NCBI RefSeq assembly: GCF_048751585.1
Contig: NZ_JAZHOB010000009.1
Span: 62,001 to 126,000, forward strand
DNA length: 64,000 nt
Direction: 5' to 3'
From: G025836975 sp048751585
GTDB taxonomy: Bacteria; Pseudomonadota; Gammaproteobacteria; Burkholderiales; Burkholderiaceae_B
Positions 1-8,323 of the stretch are shown here, piece by piece. The position numbers and the translations under genes are program-made. The stretch's first letter is position 1, and every line of letters begins with the position of its first letter. The notes under the pieces were generated by a model. It was given only the letters and a program-made list of their open reading frames with translations, did no database searches and had not been told where the DNA came from.

Positions 1-436
1 AGACGTTGCGATTGTAGACAATGACGCCGAACTTCACGCTTTTGCAAACGGCTTCCACGTGTGCGATCAAGCCTTCTTGGCTGGCTTCGGTCAGGTAGTG
101 CGGCAGCAGCAAAATGCCGTGGGCGCCCTGCCGCTCGGCTTCCTGGGCGCACTGGATGGCGAAGCGCGTGGGGCCGCCGGCGCCCGCAATGATGGGCACC
201 TTGCCCTTGCAGGTTTGCACGGCCGTCTTGATGATGGCTGCGTATTCGTCGCCTGCCAGCGAAAAGAACTCCCCCGTGCCGCCTGCCGCAAACAGCGCGC
301 TTGCGCCGTGCGGGGCCAGCCATTCAAGGCGTGCCGCATAGCCCTTGGCGTTGAATTCCCCCTGCGCGTCGAAGTCGGTCAAGGGAAACGAGAGCAAGCC
401 ATGCGACATGATGGCTTTGAGTTCCTGGGGGTTCAT
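1..436 (-). CDS. kdgD: 5-dehydro-4-deoxyglucarate dehydratase, partial (C-terminus off the left edge)
   Basis: I translated this by hand from the minus strand; the ATG is at 436 and 145 codons are visible before the window ends. The protein belongs to the dihydrodipicolinate synthase/N-acetylneuraminate lyase family. The N-terminal LLSFPLTDFD and the substrate-loop motif AAGGTGEFF are typical of KdgD, which dehydrates and decarboxylates 5-dehydro-4-deoxy-D-glucarate to 2,5-dioxopentanoate in the cytoplasm. The visible part ends around VIVYNRN, where the family has its conserved tyrosine; the Schiff-base lysine lies beyond the edge. Two LacI-type operators lie 58-104 bp upstream. GarD in the same window makes the substrate, which supports the KdgD call over a plain DHDPS. 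Confidence 0.85.
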   Translation of the reverse strand, partial: MNPQELKAIMSHGLLSFPLTDFDAQGEFNAKGYAARLEWLAPHGASALFAAGGTGEFFSLAGDEYAAIIKTAVQTCKGKVPIIAGAGGPTRFAIQCAQEAERQGAHGILLLPHYLTEASQEGLIAHVEAVCKSVKFGVIVYNRNV

Positions 437-493
437 TGAAATCCTTTGCGATTAGATGGGTGCGAGAGCCGACATAGATGCCGATAGCAGCGA

Positions 494-540
494 TTTGGTA
501 CCGCTACCATAACGGAATAGTCAAATGGTAGCGGTACCAA
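494..540. promoter_or_regulatory. Paired LacI-family operators upstream of kdgD
   Basis: Two 14-bp near-palindromes, TGGTACCGCTACCA at 496-509 and TGGTAGCGGTACCA at 526-539, are exact reverse complements of each other. Their centres are 30 bp apart, about three helical turns. They lie between the LacI-type regulator stop (576) and the kdgD start (436). The same motif recurs at 2890-2928 and 3127-3140, so it is probably the binding site of the regulator encoded at 576-1607. The assignment of the regulator is inferred from proximity and family motif style. Confidence 0.8.
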
Positions 541-575
541 ATCCAGCCGTCAATGAAAAATTACCAGGGTTTCCA

Positions 576-1607
576 CTAATCTGTGGTTTCTCGTTCAACG
601 ATGGAGAACCCCACGTCGACGACATGCTGCGCGACAGGACGGCCATCGGCCCGGTCGATCAGGCAGCGGGCGGCCAGCTTACCGATATTGGCGCCGTTGA
701 TCTGCACGGTGCTCAGCGCCGGGACCATATCGGCCACGAAGGGCACATCACCGAAGCCCATGATGGCGATCTGGTCGGGTATGGGAATATTGCGCGCCCG
801 CGCCTCGGTCATCACACCCAGGGCCAGCAGGTCGGAGCTGCAAAAAATCGCATCCACGTCGGGTGTGGCGGCCAGCAGCTTGCCCAGCGCCTCGCGCCCG
901 CTTTTGATGGAGCGCGAAGTGCCCACATTGACGATGGAGACATCGGGCAAGCCGTTCTGGCCGGCCACCTCGGCAAAGGCCCGGGACCGCCTGTTGGCAC
1001 GCTCGTCGTTGGCCTGCACGATGCCCAGGCGACGCCGGCCTTTGTCGATGAAAAAATGAGCGACCTCATGGCCGATTTCAAGGTGCGAGAAGCCGACCAG
1101 CATATCGACGGGTGTGGGGGTCAGGTCCCAGGTTTCCACCACGGGGATGCCCGAGGCCAGCAAGCGTGTGCGGCCCTTGCCCTGCTGCAATATGCCCGTC
1201 AGGAAAATGCCGTCGGGCCGTCGGCCGATAATGGCTTCCAGCAGAAGTTCTTCGCGGTGAGGCGAGTAGCTGGACTGCCCCAGCATCAATTGATAGCCCG
1301 CGTCGAACAAGGTGCCGTTCAGGGCTTCGATGGTTTCCATGAATACGGACATGACGGTACTGGGCACCACGGCCGCAATCAGGCGGCTGCGCGCCGAGGC
1401 CAGGCCGCCGGCCATTCTGTTGGGCACATAGCCGGTGCGCTGGACGGCATCCAGCACCTTCTGGCGTGTTTCCGCCGCGACCTGGTCGGGCGTGTTCAGC
1501 ACGCGGGACGCGGTGATGGGCGACACGCCGGCCAAACGCGCCACATCCCTCAGGGTGATGGCTCCGCTGCTGCGCCGGGATCGCTTCGTAATGTCTTTTT
1601 CGCTCAT
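576..1607 (-). CDS. LacI-family transcriptional regulator of the sugar-diacid genes
   Basis: This is a 343-residue cytoplasmic repressor of normal LacI/GntR-family length. The N-terminal helix-turn-helix is at about residues 19-45 (TLRDVARLAGVSPITASRVL), followed by the hinge helix near NRMAGGLASARS. The rest is a periplasmic-binding-protein-like sensor domain, ending near GFSIVERE. It shares the strand with kdgD downstream and the Bug receptor upstream. Five palindromic operators around those genes and garD make it the likely local repressor, with a sugar diacid or its dehydration product as a plausible inducer (inference). No copy of the operator is visible in its own upstream region (1608-1780), so I see no sign of direct autoregulation. 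Confidence 0.9.
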   Translation of the reverse strand: MSEKDITKRSRRSSGAITLRDVARLAGVSPITASRVLNTPDQVAAETRQKVLDAVQRTGYVPNRMAGGLASARSRLIAAVVPSTVMSVFMETIEALNGTLFDAGYQLMLGQSSYSPHREELLLEAIIGRRPDGIFLTGILQQGKGRTRLLASGIPVVETWDLTPTPVDMLVGFSHLEIGHEVAHFFIDKGRRRLGIVQANDERANRRSRAFAEVAGQNGLPDVSIVNVGTSRSIKSGREALGKLLAATPDVDAIFCSSDLLALGVMTEARARNIPIPDQIAIMGFGDVPFVADMVPALSTVQINGANIGKLAARCLIDRADGRPVAQHVVDVGFSIVERETTD

Positions 1608-1774
1608 GTGGTGTTCAAGATGGCGTCGGTAATAAAGGCATGCCTATCGAAAAGCCGCCGGGGTCGCCGGGCGGGCATGCGTCTTGGGGCTCTATCGCAC
1701 CTTGGCCTTTGGTTCAAGAAGCGAGTATACGTGTCGCCGCCGCCGACGCCAAAGCGCCGTCGCGGCCCGGCCTG

Positions 1775-1814
1775 AAAAATGAATCGCGCATGCCCGGACA
1801 GGCGCATGCGCGAT
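1775..1814 (-). terminator. Rho-independent terminator after the Bug receptor gene
   Basis: An 11-bp perfect stem (1783-1793 with 1804-1814, ATCGCGCATGC against GCATGCGCGAT) has a 10-nt loop. Read on the minus strand it is followed by a short T run (TCATTTTTC). It sits about 50 bp after the receptor stop and separates that gene from the LacI regulator. The rest of the 1608-1865 gap holds no gene I can support and presumably contains the regulator's promoter. Confidence 0.7.
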
Positions 1815-1865
1815 CAGATCAGAGTTCCGGGCCACAAGTGCCGCCCCGGACGGGTTCCGCGTGCT

Positions 1866-2822
1866 TTAGTTGGCGTTGATCTTGCGGGCCTCGATCAGAT
1901 CTTTCCAGCGCTTGAACTCGGCAGCCTGGAAGCGGGTGAATTCTTCCGGCGTGTTGCCCACGATCTCGAAACCCAGTTCCAGCAGCTTGGGCTTGACGGC
2001 GGGGTCGTTCAGGCCTTTGACCATGGCATCATACAGCTTGGCCTTGACGTCGGCCGGCAGGCCGCGCGGCGCGGCCACCGCCTGCCAGGAATAGACGTTG
2101 GCGTCCTTGATGCCGGACTCGGTCAAGGTGGGCACCTCGGGCAGCAAGGGCGAGCGTTTGGCGCTGGTAATGGCCAGTGCCTTCAGCTTGCCGGAGCGGA
2201 TCTGCGGAATCGCCGTGTTGATGTTCATGAACGATGCATCGACCTGGGAACCCAGCAGCGCCGCCAGAACGGGGCCGCCGCCCTTGTAGGGAACGTGGAC
2301 GCCCGTGGTGTTGGTCTGGCGCCAGAAGAGTTCGGCGGTCAGGTGATCGCTGCTGCCGCTGCCCGACGATGCGAAGGTCATGGTGCCGGGATTGGCTTTT
2401 TCAAACGCGATCACGTCGGCAATGGATTTGTGCTTGGACGTTTCCGGCACCACCAACACGTTGGGCGCCTGCACGGCCACCGTCAGGTAGTCGAAGTCTT
2501 TCAGCGCGTCGTAGGGAACCTTGCTGTACAGGTGCGGCGCGATCACGTAAGGGCCCAGCGAAGACACCAGCAAAGTGTAGCCATCGGGCTTGGAGCGAGC
2601 GACGTGAGCCGCTCCGATCGTGCCCGTTGCGCCGGCCTTGTTGTCGACCACGAAGGTCTGTCCCAGTTGGGCTTCCAACTGGGACGCCAGCAAGCGGCCG
2701 ATCAAGTCGGTGGAGCCGCCCGGCGGGAAGGGAACCACCACCGTTACGGTTTTCTCGGGCCAGGCCGCCTGGGCCGATGTCATGACTAGCGTGGCAGCTA
2801 GCGCGAAGAGTATTTTTTTCAT
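1866..2822 (-). CDS. Bug-type (TctC) periplasmic receptor, probably for a sugar diacid
   Basis: This is a 318-residue solute-binding receptor of the tripartite tricarboxylate transporter class. A Sec signal peptide occupies about residues 1-19 (cleavage after SAQA), followed by the Bug signature stretch VVPFPPGGSTDLIGRLLA. GATGTIGAAHVARSKPDGYT and HVPYKGGGP are the conserved ligand-loop motifs. The start is supported by GGAGG 4 nt upstream. Two operators lie 68-106 bp upstream, so the gene belongs to the same regulon as garD and kdgD. Galactarate or glucarate is therefore the inferred ligand. No TctA or TctB membrane gene is in the window, so it must borrow a distant partner or act in sensing. 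Confidence 0.9.
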   Translation of the reverse strand: MKKILFALAATLVMTSAQAAWPEKTVTVVVPFPPGGSTDLIGRLLASQLEAQLGQTFVVDNKAGATGTIGAAHVARSKPDGYTLLVSSLGPYVIAPHLYSKVPYDALKDFDYLTVAVQAPNVLVVPETSKHKSIADVIAFEKANPGTMTFASSGSGSSDHLTAELFWRQTNTTGVHVPYKGGGPVLAALLGSQVDASFMNINTAIPQIRSGKLKALAITSAKRSPLLPEVPTLTESGIKDANVYSWQAVAAPRGLPADVKAKLYDAMVKGLNDPAVKPKLLELGFEIVGNTPEEFTRFQAAEFKRWKDLIEARKINAN

Positions 2823-3170
2823 GTTGCCTCCGGGCAGATTTTAAAAAATGGTGAAACCGGTTTGGGCCGCGCGGCGGAGCAAGCCCCTATGGTATCGCTA
2901 CCATTCGACGACAATGGTAGCGATACCAATTGTCACCGTCAATCGTTTTTATTTAGGTGTTTCCACTAGGCCAAGCATTTTTTTGCCGGTAAAACCACAT
3001 TTGGAAAATGGCTATTGAACCGTTGCTACGCTAGCCTTTCGCACTGGAAAGTCTCGTACTGAAAAACCCTGTGCCTGCATCAAAATCGAATATCTATTGG
3101 ATTTTTTCCCCGCTTGAGGCTTACAATGGTACCGCTACCAATTTACCGCTAGACGAACCAGGAGATCAGG
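2823..3170. promoter_or_regulatory. Divergent promoter region with three LacI-type operators (Bug receptor and garD)
   Basis: This 348-bp intergenic region separates the leftward receptor gene from rightward garD. Operators are TGGTATCGCTACCA at 2890-2903, its exact reverse complement TGGTAGCGATACCA at 2915-2928 (centres 25 bp apart), and TGGTACCGCTACCA at 3127-3140, 30 bp before the garD ATG. The first pair would control the receptor and the last would control garD. The middle part (2930-3120) is relatively AT-rich and probably holds the core promoters. I could not fix the -35 and -10 boxes with confidence. Confidence 0.75.
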
Positions 3171-4754
3171 ATGTCCGCTGCTCATCCAGAACCACTGACC
3201 ATCATGATGCACAGCCGCGACAATGTCGCCATCGTGGCCAATGACGGCGGGCTGCCCGCCGGCACCATATTGCCATCGGGCCTGGTCCTGCGCAACGGTG
3301 TTCCGCAAGGCCACAAGGTGGCCCTGGCCGATATCCCGGCCGGCGGCGAAGTCTTGCGCTACGGCATCCCCATCGGCTATGCCATCGAGCCCATCCTGGC
3401 GGGCAGTTGGATCAACGAGCGCTTGCTGAAAATGCCCGAAGCCCGCGAGCTAGACGGCCTGCCCATCGCCACGGTCAAGCACCCCGCTCCGGAAGCGCTG
3501 GCCGGCTACACCTTCGAGGGCTACCGGAACCGGGACGGATCCGTGGGCACACGCAACATACTGGCCATTACGCAAACCGTGCAGTGCGTTGCCGGTGTCA
3601 CCGCCTTTGCCGTGCAGCGCATCAAAGCGGAACTGCTGCCACGCTATCCCAATGTGGACGACGTCGTGGCGCTGGAGCACAGCTACGGCTGCGGTGTGGC
3701 CATCGATGCGCCCGACGCCGTCGTGCCCATTCGGACCTTGCGCAACATCAGCCTGAACCCCAACTTCGGCGGGGAAGTCATGGTGGTGAGCCTGGGCTGC
3801 GAAAAGCTGCAGCCCGAGCGTCTGCTGCCCCCCGGCGTCGTGCCGCGCATCGAAGCCAACGCCGTTTCCAGGCAGAAGGACGAGGCGGACACGCTGGACG
3901 TGGTGTGCCTGCAAAACGAGGACCACGTGGGCTTCATGTCCATGGTCGAATCCATCATGCGCCAGGCCGAGGGCCACCTTCGGCGCCTGAACGTCCGCCA
4001 GCGGGAAACCGTACCCGCCAGCGAGCTGGTGGTGGGCGTGCAGTGCGGCGGCAGCGACGCGTTCTCGGGCGTCACGGCCAACCCCGCCGTCGGTTTCTGT
4101 ACCGACCTGCTGGTTCGCGCGGGCGCCAGCGTGGTGTTTTCCGAGACCACCGAAGTACGCGACGGAATCGCCCAGTTGACCGCCCGGGCGACCTCGCCGG
4201 AAGTGGCCGAAGCCATGATCCGCGAGATGTCCTGGTACGACGCTTATCTGAAGCGCGGCAGCGTGAACCGCAGCGCCAACACCACGCCCGGCAATAAGAA
4301 GGGCGGGCTGTCCAACATCGTCGAGAAAGCCATGGGGTCCATCGTCAAATCAGGATCGGCGCCGATCTCCGGCGTGCTCGCCCCCGGCGAAAAGCTGCAA
4401 GCCAAGGGCCTGACCTTTGCCGCCACCCCGGCAAGCGACTTCATTTGCGGCACGCTGCAGCTTGCCGCTGGCATGAATCTTCATGTGTTCACCACGGGCC
4501 GGGGAACGCCGTACGGCCTGGCGGAGTGCCCTGTCATCAAGGTGGCGACGCGCAGCGACCTGGCTCGCCGCTGGCACGACCTGATGGACGTCAACGCCGG
4601 CCGGATCGCGGATGGCTCGGCCAGCATAGAGGACGTGGGCTGGGAACTGTTCCACTTGATGCTGGACGTGGCCAGCGGCCGCAAGAAGACCTGGGCCGAA
4701 CACTGGAAGCTGGCGAACGCGCTGGTGCTGTTCAACCCGGCGCCGGTGACCTGA
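3171..4754 (+). CDS. garD: Galactarate dehydratase (UxaA/GarD family)
   Basis: This 527-residue cytoplasmic enzyme is close to the E. coli GarD length of 523. It has an N-terminal SAF domain (about 13-85, starting near MMHSRDNVAIV), a linker, and the large UxaA-type catalytic region. Recognisable GarD motifs are NRDGSVGTRN, SYGCGVAIDAPDA, SLGCEKLQPERLL, VGVQCGGSDAFSGVTANPA and PGNKKGGLSNIVEKA. It removes water from meso-galactarate to give 5-dehydro-4-deoxy-D-glucarate, the substrate of the KdgD encoded at the left edge. The start is supported by AGGAG about 7 nt upstream. An operator is centred 37 bp before the ATG, so the gene should be repressed without inducer. A related glucarate or altronate activity cannot be excluded. 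Confidence 0.9.
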   Translation: MSAAHPEPLTIMMHSRDNVAIVANDGGLPAGTILPSGLVLRNGVPQGHKVALADIPAGGEVLRYGIPIGYAIEPILAGSWINERLLKMPEARELDGLPIATVKHPAPEALAGYTFEGYRNRDGSVGTRNILAITQTVQCVAGVTAFAVQRIKAELLPRYPNVDDVVALEHSYGCGVAIDAPDAVVPIRTLRNISLNPNFGGEVMVVSLGCEKLQPERLLPPGVVPRIEANAVSRQKDEADTLDVVCLQNEDHVGFMSMVESIMRQAEGHLRRLNVRQRETVPASELVVGVQCGGSDAFSGVTANPAVGFCTDLLVRAGASVVFSETTEVRDGIAQLTARATSPEVAEAMIREMSWYDAYLKRGSVNRSANTTPGNKKGGLSNIVEKAMGSIVKSGSAPISGVLAPGEKLQAKGLTFAATPASDFICGTLQLAAGMNLHVFTTGRGTPYGLAECPVIKVATRSDLARRWHDLMDVNAGRIADGSASIEDVGWELFHLMLDVASGRKKTWAEHWKLANALVLFNPAPVT

Positions 4755-4779
4755 ACCGCCTGAACCAAGCGCCGCGACG

Positions 4780-6024
4780 TCAGGCCGGCGCGCTGGCGCC
4801 GTCTCGCGCCCGGGCCGCCAGCCAGCGCGCCGCGCCCTGCCCCGCCGCCATGCCGCTGGCGAAACAGGCGGTCAGCAGATAGCCGCCGGTGGGCGCTTCC
4901 CAATCCAGCATCTCGCCGGCGCAGAACACGCCCGGCACGGCCCGCAGCATGGAGTCGGCGGTCAGCTCGTCGAAACGCACACCGCCCGCCGTGCTGATGG
5001 CCTCGTCCAGGGGCCGCATGCCGGTCAAGCGCAAGGGCAGGCGCTTGATGGCCGCCGCCAAGGCTTCGGGCCGGTCAAATATGTCTTTGGGCAGGCATGC
5101 GCGCAACAAACCCGCCTTGGCCCCGCGCAAGCCCAGCCGCCCTGCCAAATGGCTGGACCAGGATCGTGATCCGCGCGGCCGTCCGACTTCATCCCTCACC
5201 CTGTCCGGGCTGTGGCCGGGCAGCAGATCGATGTGCAGCACGGCGCTACCCTGGGCCAGCAAGGCCTCGCGCAGCGCTGCGGACCAGGCGTAGATCAGGC
5301 CGCCTTCGATGCCGTCCGCCGTTACCATGCATTCGCCCGCCTTCATGGCCAGGCCCGGCGGCGCCGCGGCAATGGACTTGAGCGGCTGGCCGGCAAAGCG
5401 CTCGGAGAAATGCGGGTCCCAATCGGCCAGAAAGCCGCCATTGGCCGGCCGGAAGGGAGCCACCGCGATGCCCCGCTCTTCGAATATTCCCCGCCAGGCG
5501 CCATCCGAACCCAGGCGCGCCCAACTGGCCCCGCCCAGCGCCAGCACCACCGCATCCGCGCGGCGCTTGAGTTCGCCTTCGGGCGTTTCAAAACGACATG
5601 ATCCATCTTCGGCCCAGCCCCGCCACACATGGCGCGCATGCAGCGCCACGCCATCGGCCCTCAGCCTTTGCAGCCATTTGCGCAACAAGGGCGCCGCTTT
5701 CATTTCCGCCGGAAAGACGCGGCCCGACGAGCCAATAAAGGTTTCCACGCCCAGTTCCAGCGCCCACGCACGCAAGCCCTGCGCATCCAGCAGATCCAGC
5801 CAGGACGCGACCTGCCCGGCTCGGTCGCCGAAGCGGGAGCGGAACATAGCGGCAGGCTCGCTATGGGTCAGGTTCAGGCCGCCGCGCCCGGCCAGCAGGA
5901 ATTTGCGACCGACGGAAGGCATGGCATCGTAGACGTCGACGCGCAGGCCGGCACGCGCCAGGGTTTCGGCCGCCATCAAACCCGCGGGGCCAGCGCCGAT
6001 AACGGCTACGGAAGGAAAAGACAT
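4780..6024 (-). CDS. HI0933-like FAD-dependent oxidoreductase (TIGR03862-type flavoprotein)
   Basis: This 414-residue predicted flavoprotein is of unknown physiological substrate. The FAD-binding Rossmann motif lies at the N-terminus (GAGPAGLMAAETLARAG), followed by the family signature GRKFLLAGRGGLNLTHSE. A second dinucleotide motif is at VLALGGASWARLGSDG, and the C-terminus has GVFCAGEMLDWEAPTGGYLL, where FAD contacts are expected. I chose the ATG at 6024 because the Rossmann strand begins directly after it; an upstream in-frame ATG at 6183 would run across the promoter of the divergent ABC operon. It is convergent with garD (25-bp gap) and does not look like part of that regulon. Confidence 0.85.
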   Translation of the reverse strand: MSFPSVAVIGAGPAGLMAAETLARAGLRVDVYDAMPSVGRKFLLAGRGGLNLTHSEPAAMFRSRFGDRAGQVASWLDLLDAQGLRAWALELGVETFIGSSGRVFPAEMKAAPLLRKWLQRLRADGVALHARHVWRGWAEDGSCRFETPEGELKRRADAVVLALGGASWARLGSDGAWRGIFEERGIAVAPFRPANGGFLADWDPHFSERFAGQPLKSIAAAPPGLAMKAGECMVTADGIEGGLIYAWSAALREALLAQGSAVLHIDLLPGHSPDRVRDEVGRPRGSRSWSSHLAGRLGLRGAKAGLLRACLPKDIFDRPEALAAAIKRLPLRLTGMRPLDEAISTAGGVRFDELTADSMLRAVPGVFCAGEMLDWEAPTGGYLLTACFASGMAAGQGAARWLAARARDGASAPA

Positions 6025-6194
6025 GGGGATCAAAGAAAGGCCAAGCGCGGGGCTACCCGGAAAATCGTACGGTAGCACAAAGCGCCAGGGCCGCGGACAG
6101 GATGTCTTCTTGTAAACGAACAGCCGACCGGCTACCATTTGCCCAAAATTCGGTTGCCCGCAAGGCTGCCGCCACATACACAAAGGAGGTAGCC

Positions 6195-7223
6195 ATGGCT
6201 ACGATAGATCGCCGTAATTTTCTTAAATTGGCAGCAGCCTCGGGGCTGGTGAACGTGCCCGGCGCATTCGCTCCGGCTTTTGCGGCCGATCCATACGCGC
6301 TGGCCAAGCAGCAGGGCAAGGCCGTGTTCTACGCCAACATCACCGCCGTTTCCCCCATCATGAAGGCCTTCGAGCAGGAAACCGGCGTCAAGGGCGAGTA
6401 CACCCGCACCTCGAGTTCGAAATTCCTGCCCACCATCCTTACCGAGTTCAATGCCGGCAAGCTGCTGGCCGACGTCGTCCAGGCGCCGCTGCCCATGCTG
6501 GAAATCCTGAAGGAAAAAGGCGTGCTGGCCCCCTACCGCTCGCCCTCGACGGCGGGCTACCCCGAATGGGCCACCAAGGACGAGCACATCACGATGTTCG
6601 GCATCGAATATGTCTCTTACCTGTACAACACCGACCACGTGAAGCCGGCTGACGCGCCGCAGCGTTACGAAGACCTGGCCGACCCCAAATGGAAGAACAA
6701 GATCGTGATGGCCGATCCGGCCACGCACGCCTCGACCATTGCCTGGTTGCTGGGCTTGAAAGAGCAGGTGTTCAAGTCCGAAGACGAGTGGATGAAGTTC
6801 CTGAAGGCCCTGGCGGCCAACCGGCCCATGTTCGTGGCCTCGTTCGGTCCCACGCCAGCCCCCATCGAAAGCGGCGAGAAGCTGATCGGCATCTCCATGC
6901 CCAAATACGTCGTGACCAAGGCGCCCGCGCCGCTGGCCTGGGCGCCGCAATCGGGCCAGCCTTTGCTCGGCACGGCGCGCGCCATCGCCATCACCTCCAA
7001 GGCCCCGCACCCCGATGCGGCCCGCGCCTTCATCGACTACTGGCTGTCCAGGCAAGCCATGGGCCTGCTGGCCAAGGACGTGGGCGAGTACGTGCTGGCC
7101 AAGGACGTGTTCCCGCCAGTTCCTGGCATAGACAAAGCCAAGGTCCTGCCCGTGCGCGACCTGGATGACGCTGAGTTGCAAAAGTGGGGTCGCGAGTTCG
7201 GCAAGATTTTCGCCGCCAAGTAA
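6195..7223 (+). CDS. ABC transporter periplasmic solute-binding protein (Fe(III)/phosphonate/polyamine class)
   Basis: This 342-residue extracellular binding protein has a twin-arginine-like leader (DRRNFLKLAAASG, residues 4-16), unusual for this class and suggesting export in a folded state. The mature protein begins near residue 30 (ADPYALAKQQGK). The fold matches the cluster that binds ferric iron, spermidine/putrescine or 2-aminoethylphosphonate. I do not see the adjacent tyrosines that chelate iron in FbpA, so iron is not assured. The start is unambiguous: a perfect AAAGGAGGT lies 4 nt before the ATG at 6195, although the frame is open further upstream. It is the first gene of a three-gene importer operon; the ATPase begins 3 bp after its stop. 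Confidence 0.85.
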   Translation: MATIDRRNFLKLAAASGLVNVPGAFAPAFAADPYALAKQQGKAVFYANITAVSPIMKAFEQETGVKGEYTRTSSSKFLPTILTEFNAGKLLADVVQAPLPMLEILKEKGVLAPYRSPSTAGYPEWATKDEHITMFGIEYVSYLYNTDHVKPADAPQRYEDLADPKWKNKIVMADPATHASTIAWLLGLKEQVFKSEDEWMKFLKALAANRPMFVASFGPTPAPIESGEKLIGISMPKYVVTKAPAPLAWAPQSGQPLLGTARAIAITSKAPHPDAARAFIDYWLSRQAMGLLAKDVGEYVLAKDVFPPVPGIDKAKVLPVRDLDDAELQKWGREFGKIFAAK

Positions 7224-7226
7224 ATC

Positions 7227-8315
7227 ATGGAAATACGCATACAAGGGCTCACCAAGCATTACGTCTCCGAGGGAAAAACGGTCAAGGCGCTGGACAACGT
7301 CGACTTGACCATACCCGCCAACACCATTTTCACACTGCTCGGGCCCAGCGGCTGTGGCAAGACCACGCTGCTGCGCTGCATCGTGGGGCTGGAAACCCCC
7401 GACGACGGTGAAATATCCATAGGCGGCGAAATCGTCTGGTCCAAAGCCCGCGGCATCGCCGTTCCCACCGAGAAGCGCGGCTTGGGCATGGTGTTCCAGA
7501 CCTACGCCATCTGGCCCCACATGAGCGTCTTCGACAATGTGGCCTACCCCTTGCAGATACGCGGCGAAAGTAAGGACGAGATCAAGCGCAAGGTGGCTCA
7601 AACCCTGCGTTTCGTCCAGCTGGAAGGCGTCGAGAACCGGTCCGCCACCAAGCTGTCCGGCGGCCAGCAGCAGCGGGTGGCGCTGGCCAGGGCCCTGGTC
7701 GCCGAGCCCAAGGTCATCCTGTTCGACGAACCCCTTAGCAACCTGGACGCCAAGCTGCGCGAGGAAACACGCAAGGAACTGCGCAGCTTCATGGGCTCGC
7801 TGGGCATCACGGCGGTCTACGTCACCCACGACAGGGTGGAAGCCCTGGCCCTTTCTGACTCCATCGCGGTGATGCAGGCCGGGCACATCGTGGAGATCGG
7901 CTCACCCCAGAAAATATATTTCGACGCCGACCACCGTTATGTGGCCGATTTCATCGGGCGCGCCAACCTGATCGCGGCCCGCGTGGTCGGCCAGGACGGC
8001 GACCTGACCCTGGTTGAATCCGGCCTGGGTCCCATTGCCAGCCAGCACCGCAGCCTGCCCACGGGCAGCGAAGTCACCTTGTGCATACGGCCTGAATTCA
8101 TACGCATCGACGGCAGCAGCCAGGCCGGCGCCGGCCGCAACGCGATCAGCGGCACAATAGAATCGCTGGAATTCATCGGCGAAGTCTACGAAGCCCAGAT
8201 ACGCGTGGGCAATGAACGCCTGCTGGCAAGAATCGACCCCGACATCCCCGTCAAGGAAGGCGACACCGTCAGCGTCAACCTGAATCCCGCACACTGCCTG
8301 CTCGTCTCGGCCTGA
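7227..8315 (+). CDS. ABC importer ATP-binding subunit (PotA/FbpC type)
   Basis: This 362-residue cytoplasmic ATPase energises the importer. Walker A is GPSGCGKTT (about 37-45), the Q-loop is VFQTYAIWPHM, the signature is LSGGQQQR, Walker B is VILFDEP, and the switch histidine is in VTHDR. After residue about 245 there is a TOBE-like C-terminal regulatory domain, as in PotA and FbpC. It begins 3 bp after the binding-protein gene and ends 8 bp before the permease, so the three are co-transcribed and form one complex. The ligand must be judged from the binding protein and remains open. Confidence 0.92.
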   Translation: MEIRIQGLTKHYVSEGKTVKALDNVDLTIPANTIFTLLGPSGCGKTTLLRCIVGLETPDDGEISIGGEIVWSKARGIAVPTEKRGLGMVFQTYAIWPHMSVFDNVAYPLQIRGESKDEIKRKVAQTLRFVQLEGVENRSATKLSGGQQQRVALARALVAEPKVILFDEPLSNLDAKLREETRKELRSFMGSLGITAVYVTHDRVEALALSDSIAVMQAGHIVEIGSPQKIYFDADHRYVADFIGRANLIAARVVGQDGDLTLVESGLGPIASQHRSLPTGSEVTLCIRPEFIRIDGSSQAGAGRNAISGTIESLEFIGEVYEAQIRVGNERLLARIDPDIPVKEGDTVSVNLNPAHCLLVSA

Positions 8316-8323
8316 CCGGAAAC

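Noticed and set aside
525..1775. Long open frame on the plus strand (416 codons)
   Set aside because: It is the antisense of the LacI-type regulator, which has clear helix-turn-helix and sensor motifs; the frame has no recognisable domain.
6132..7886. 584-codon open frame on the minus strand
   Set aside because: It covers the antisense of the binding protein and ATPase genes. High GC makes such antisense frames common, and it contains no family motif.
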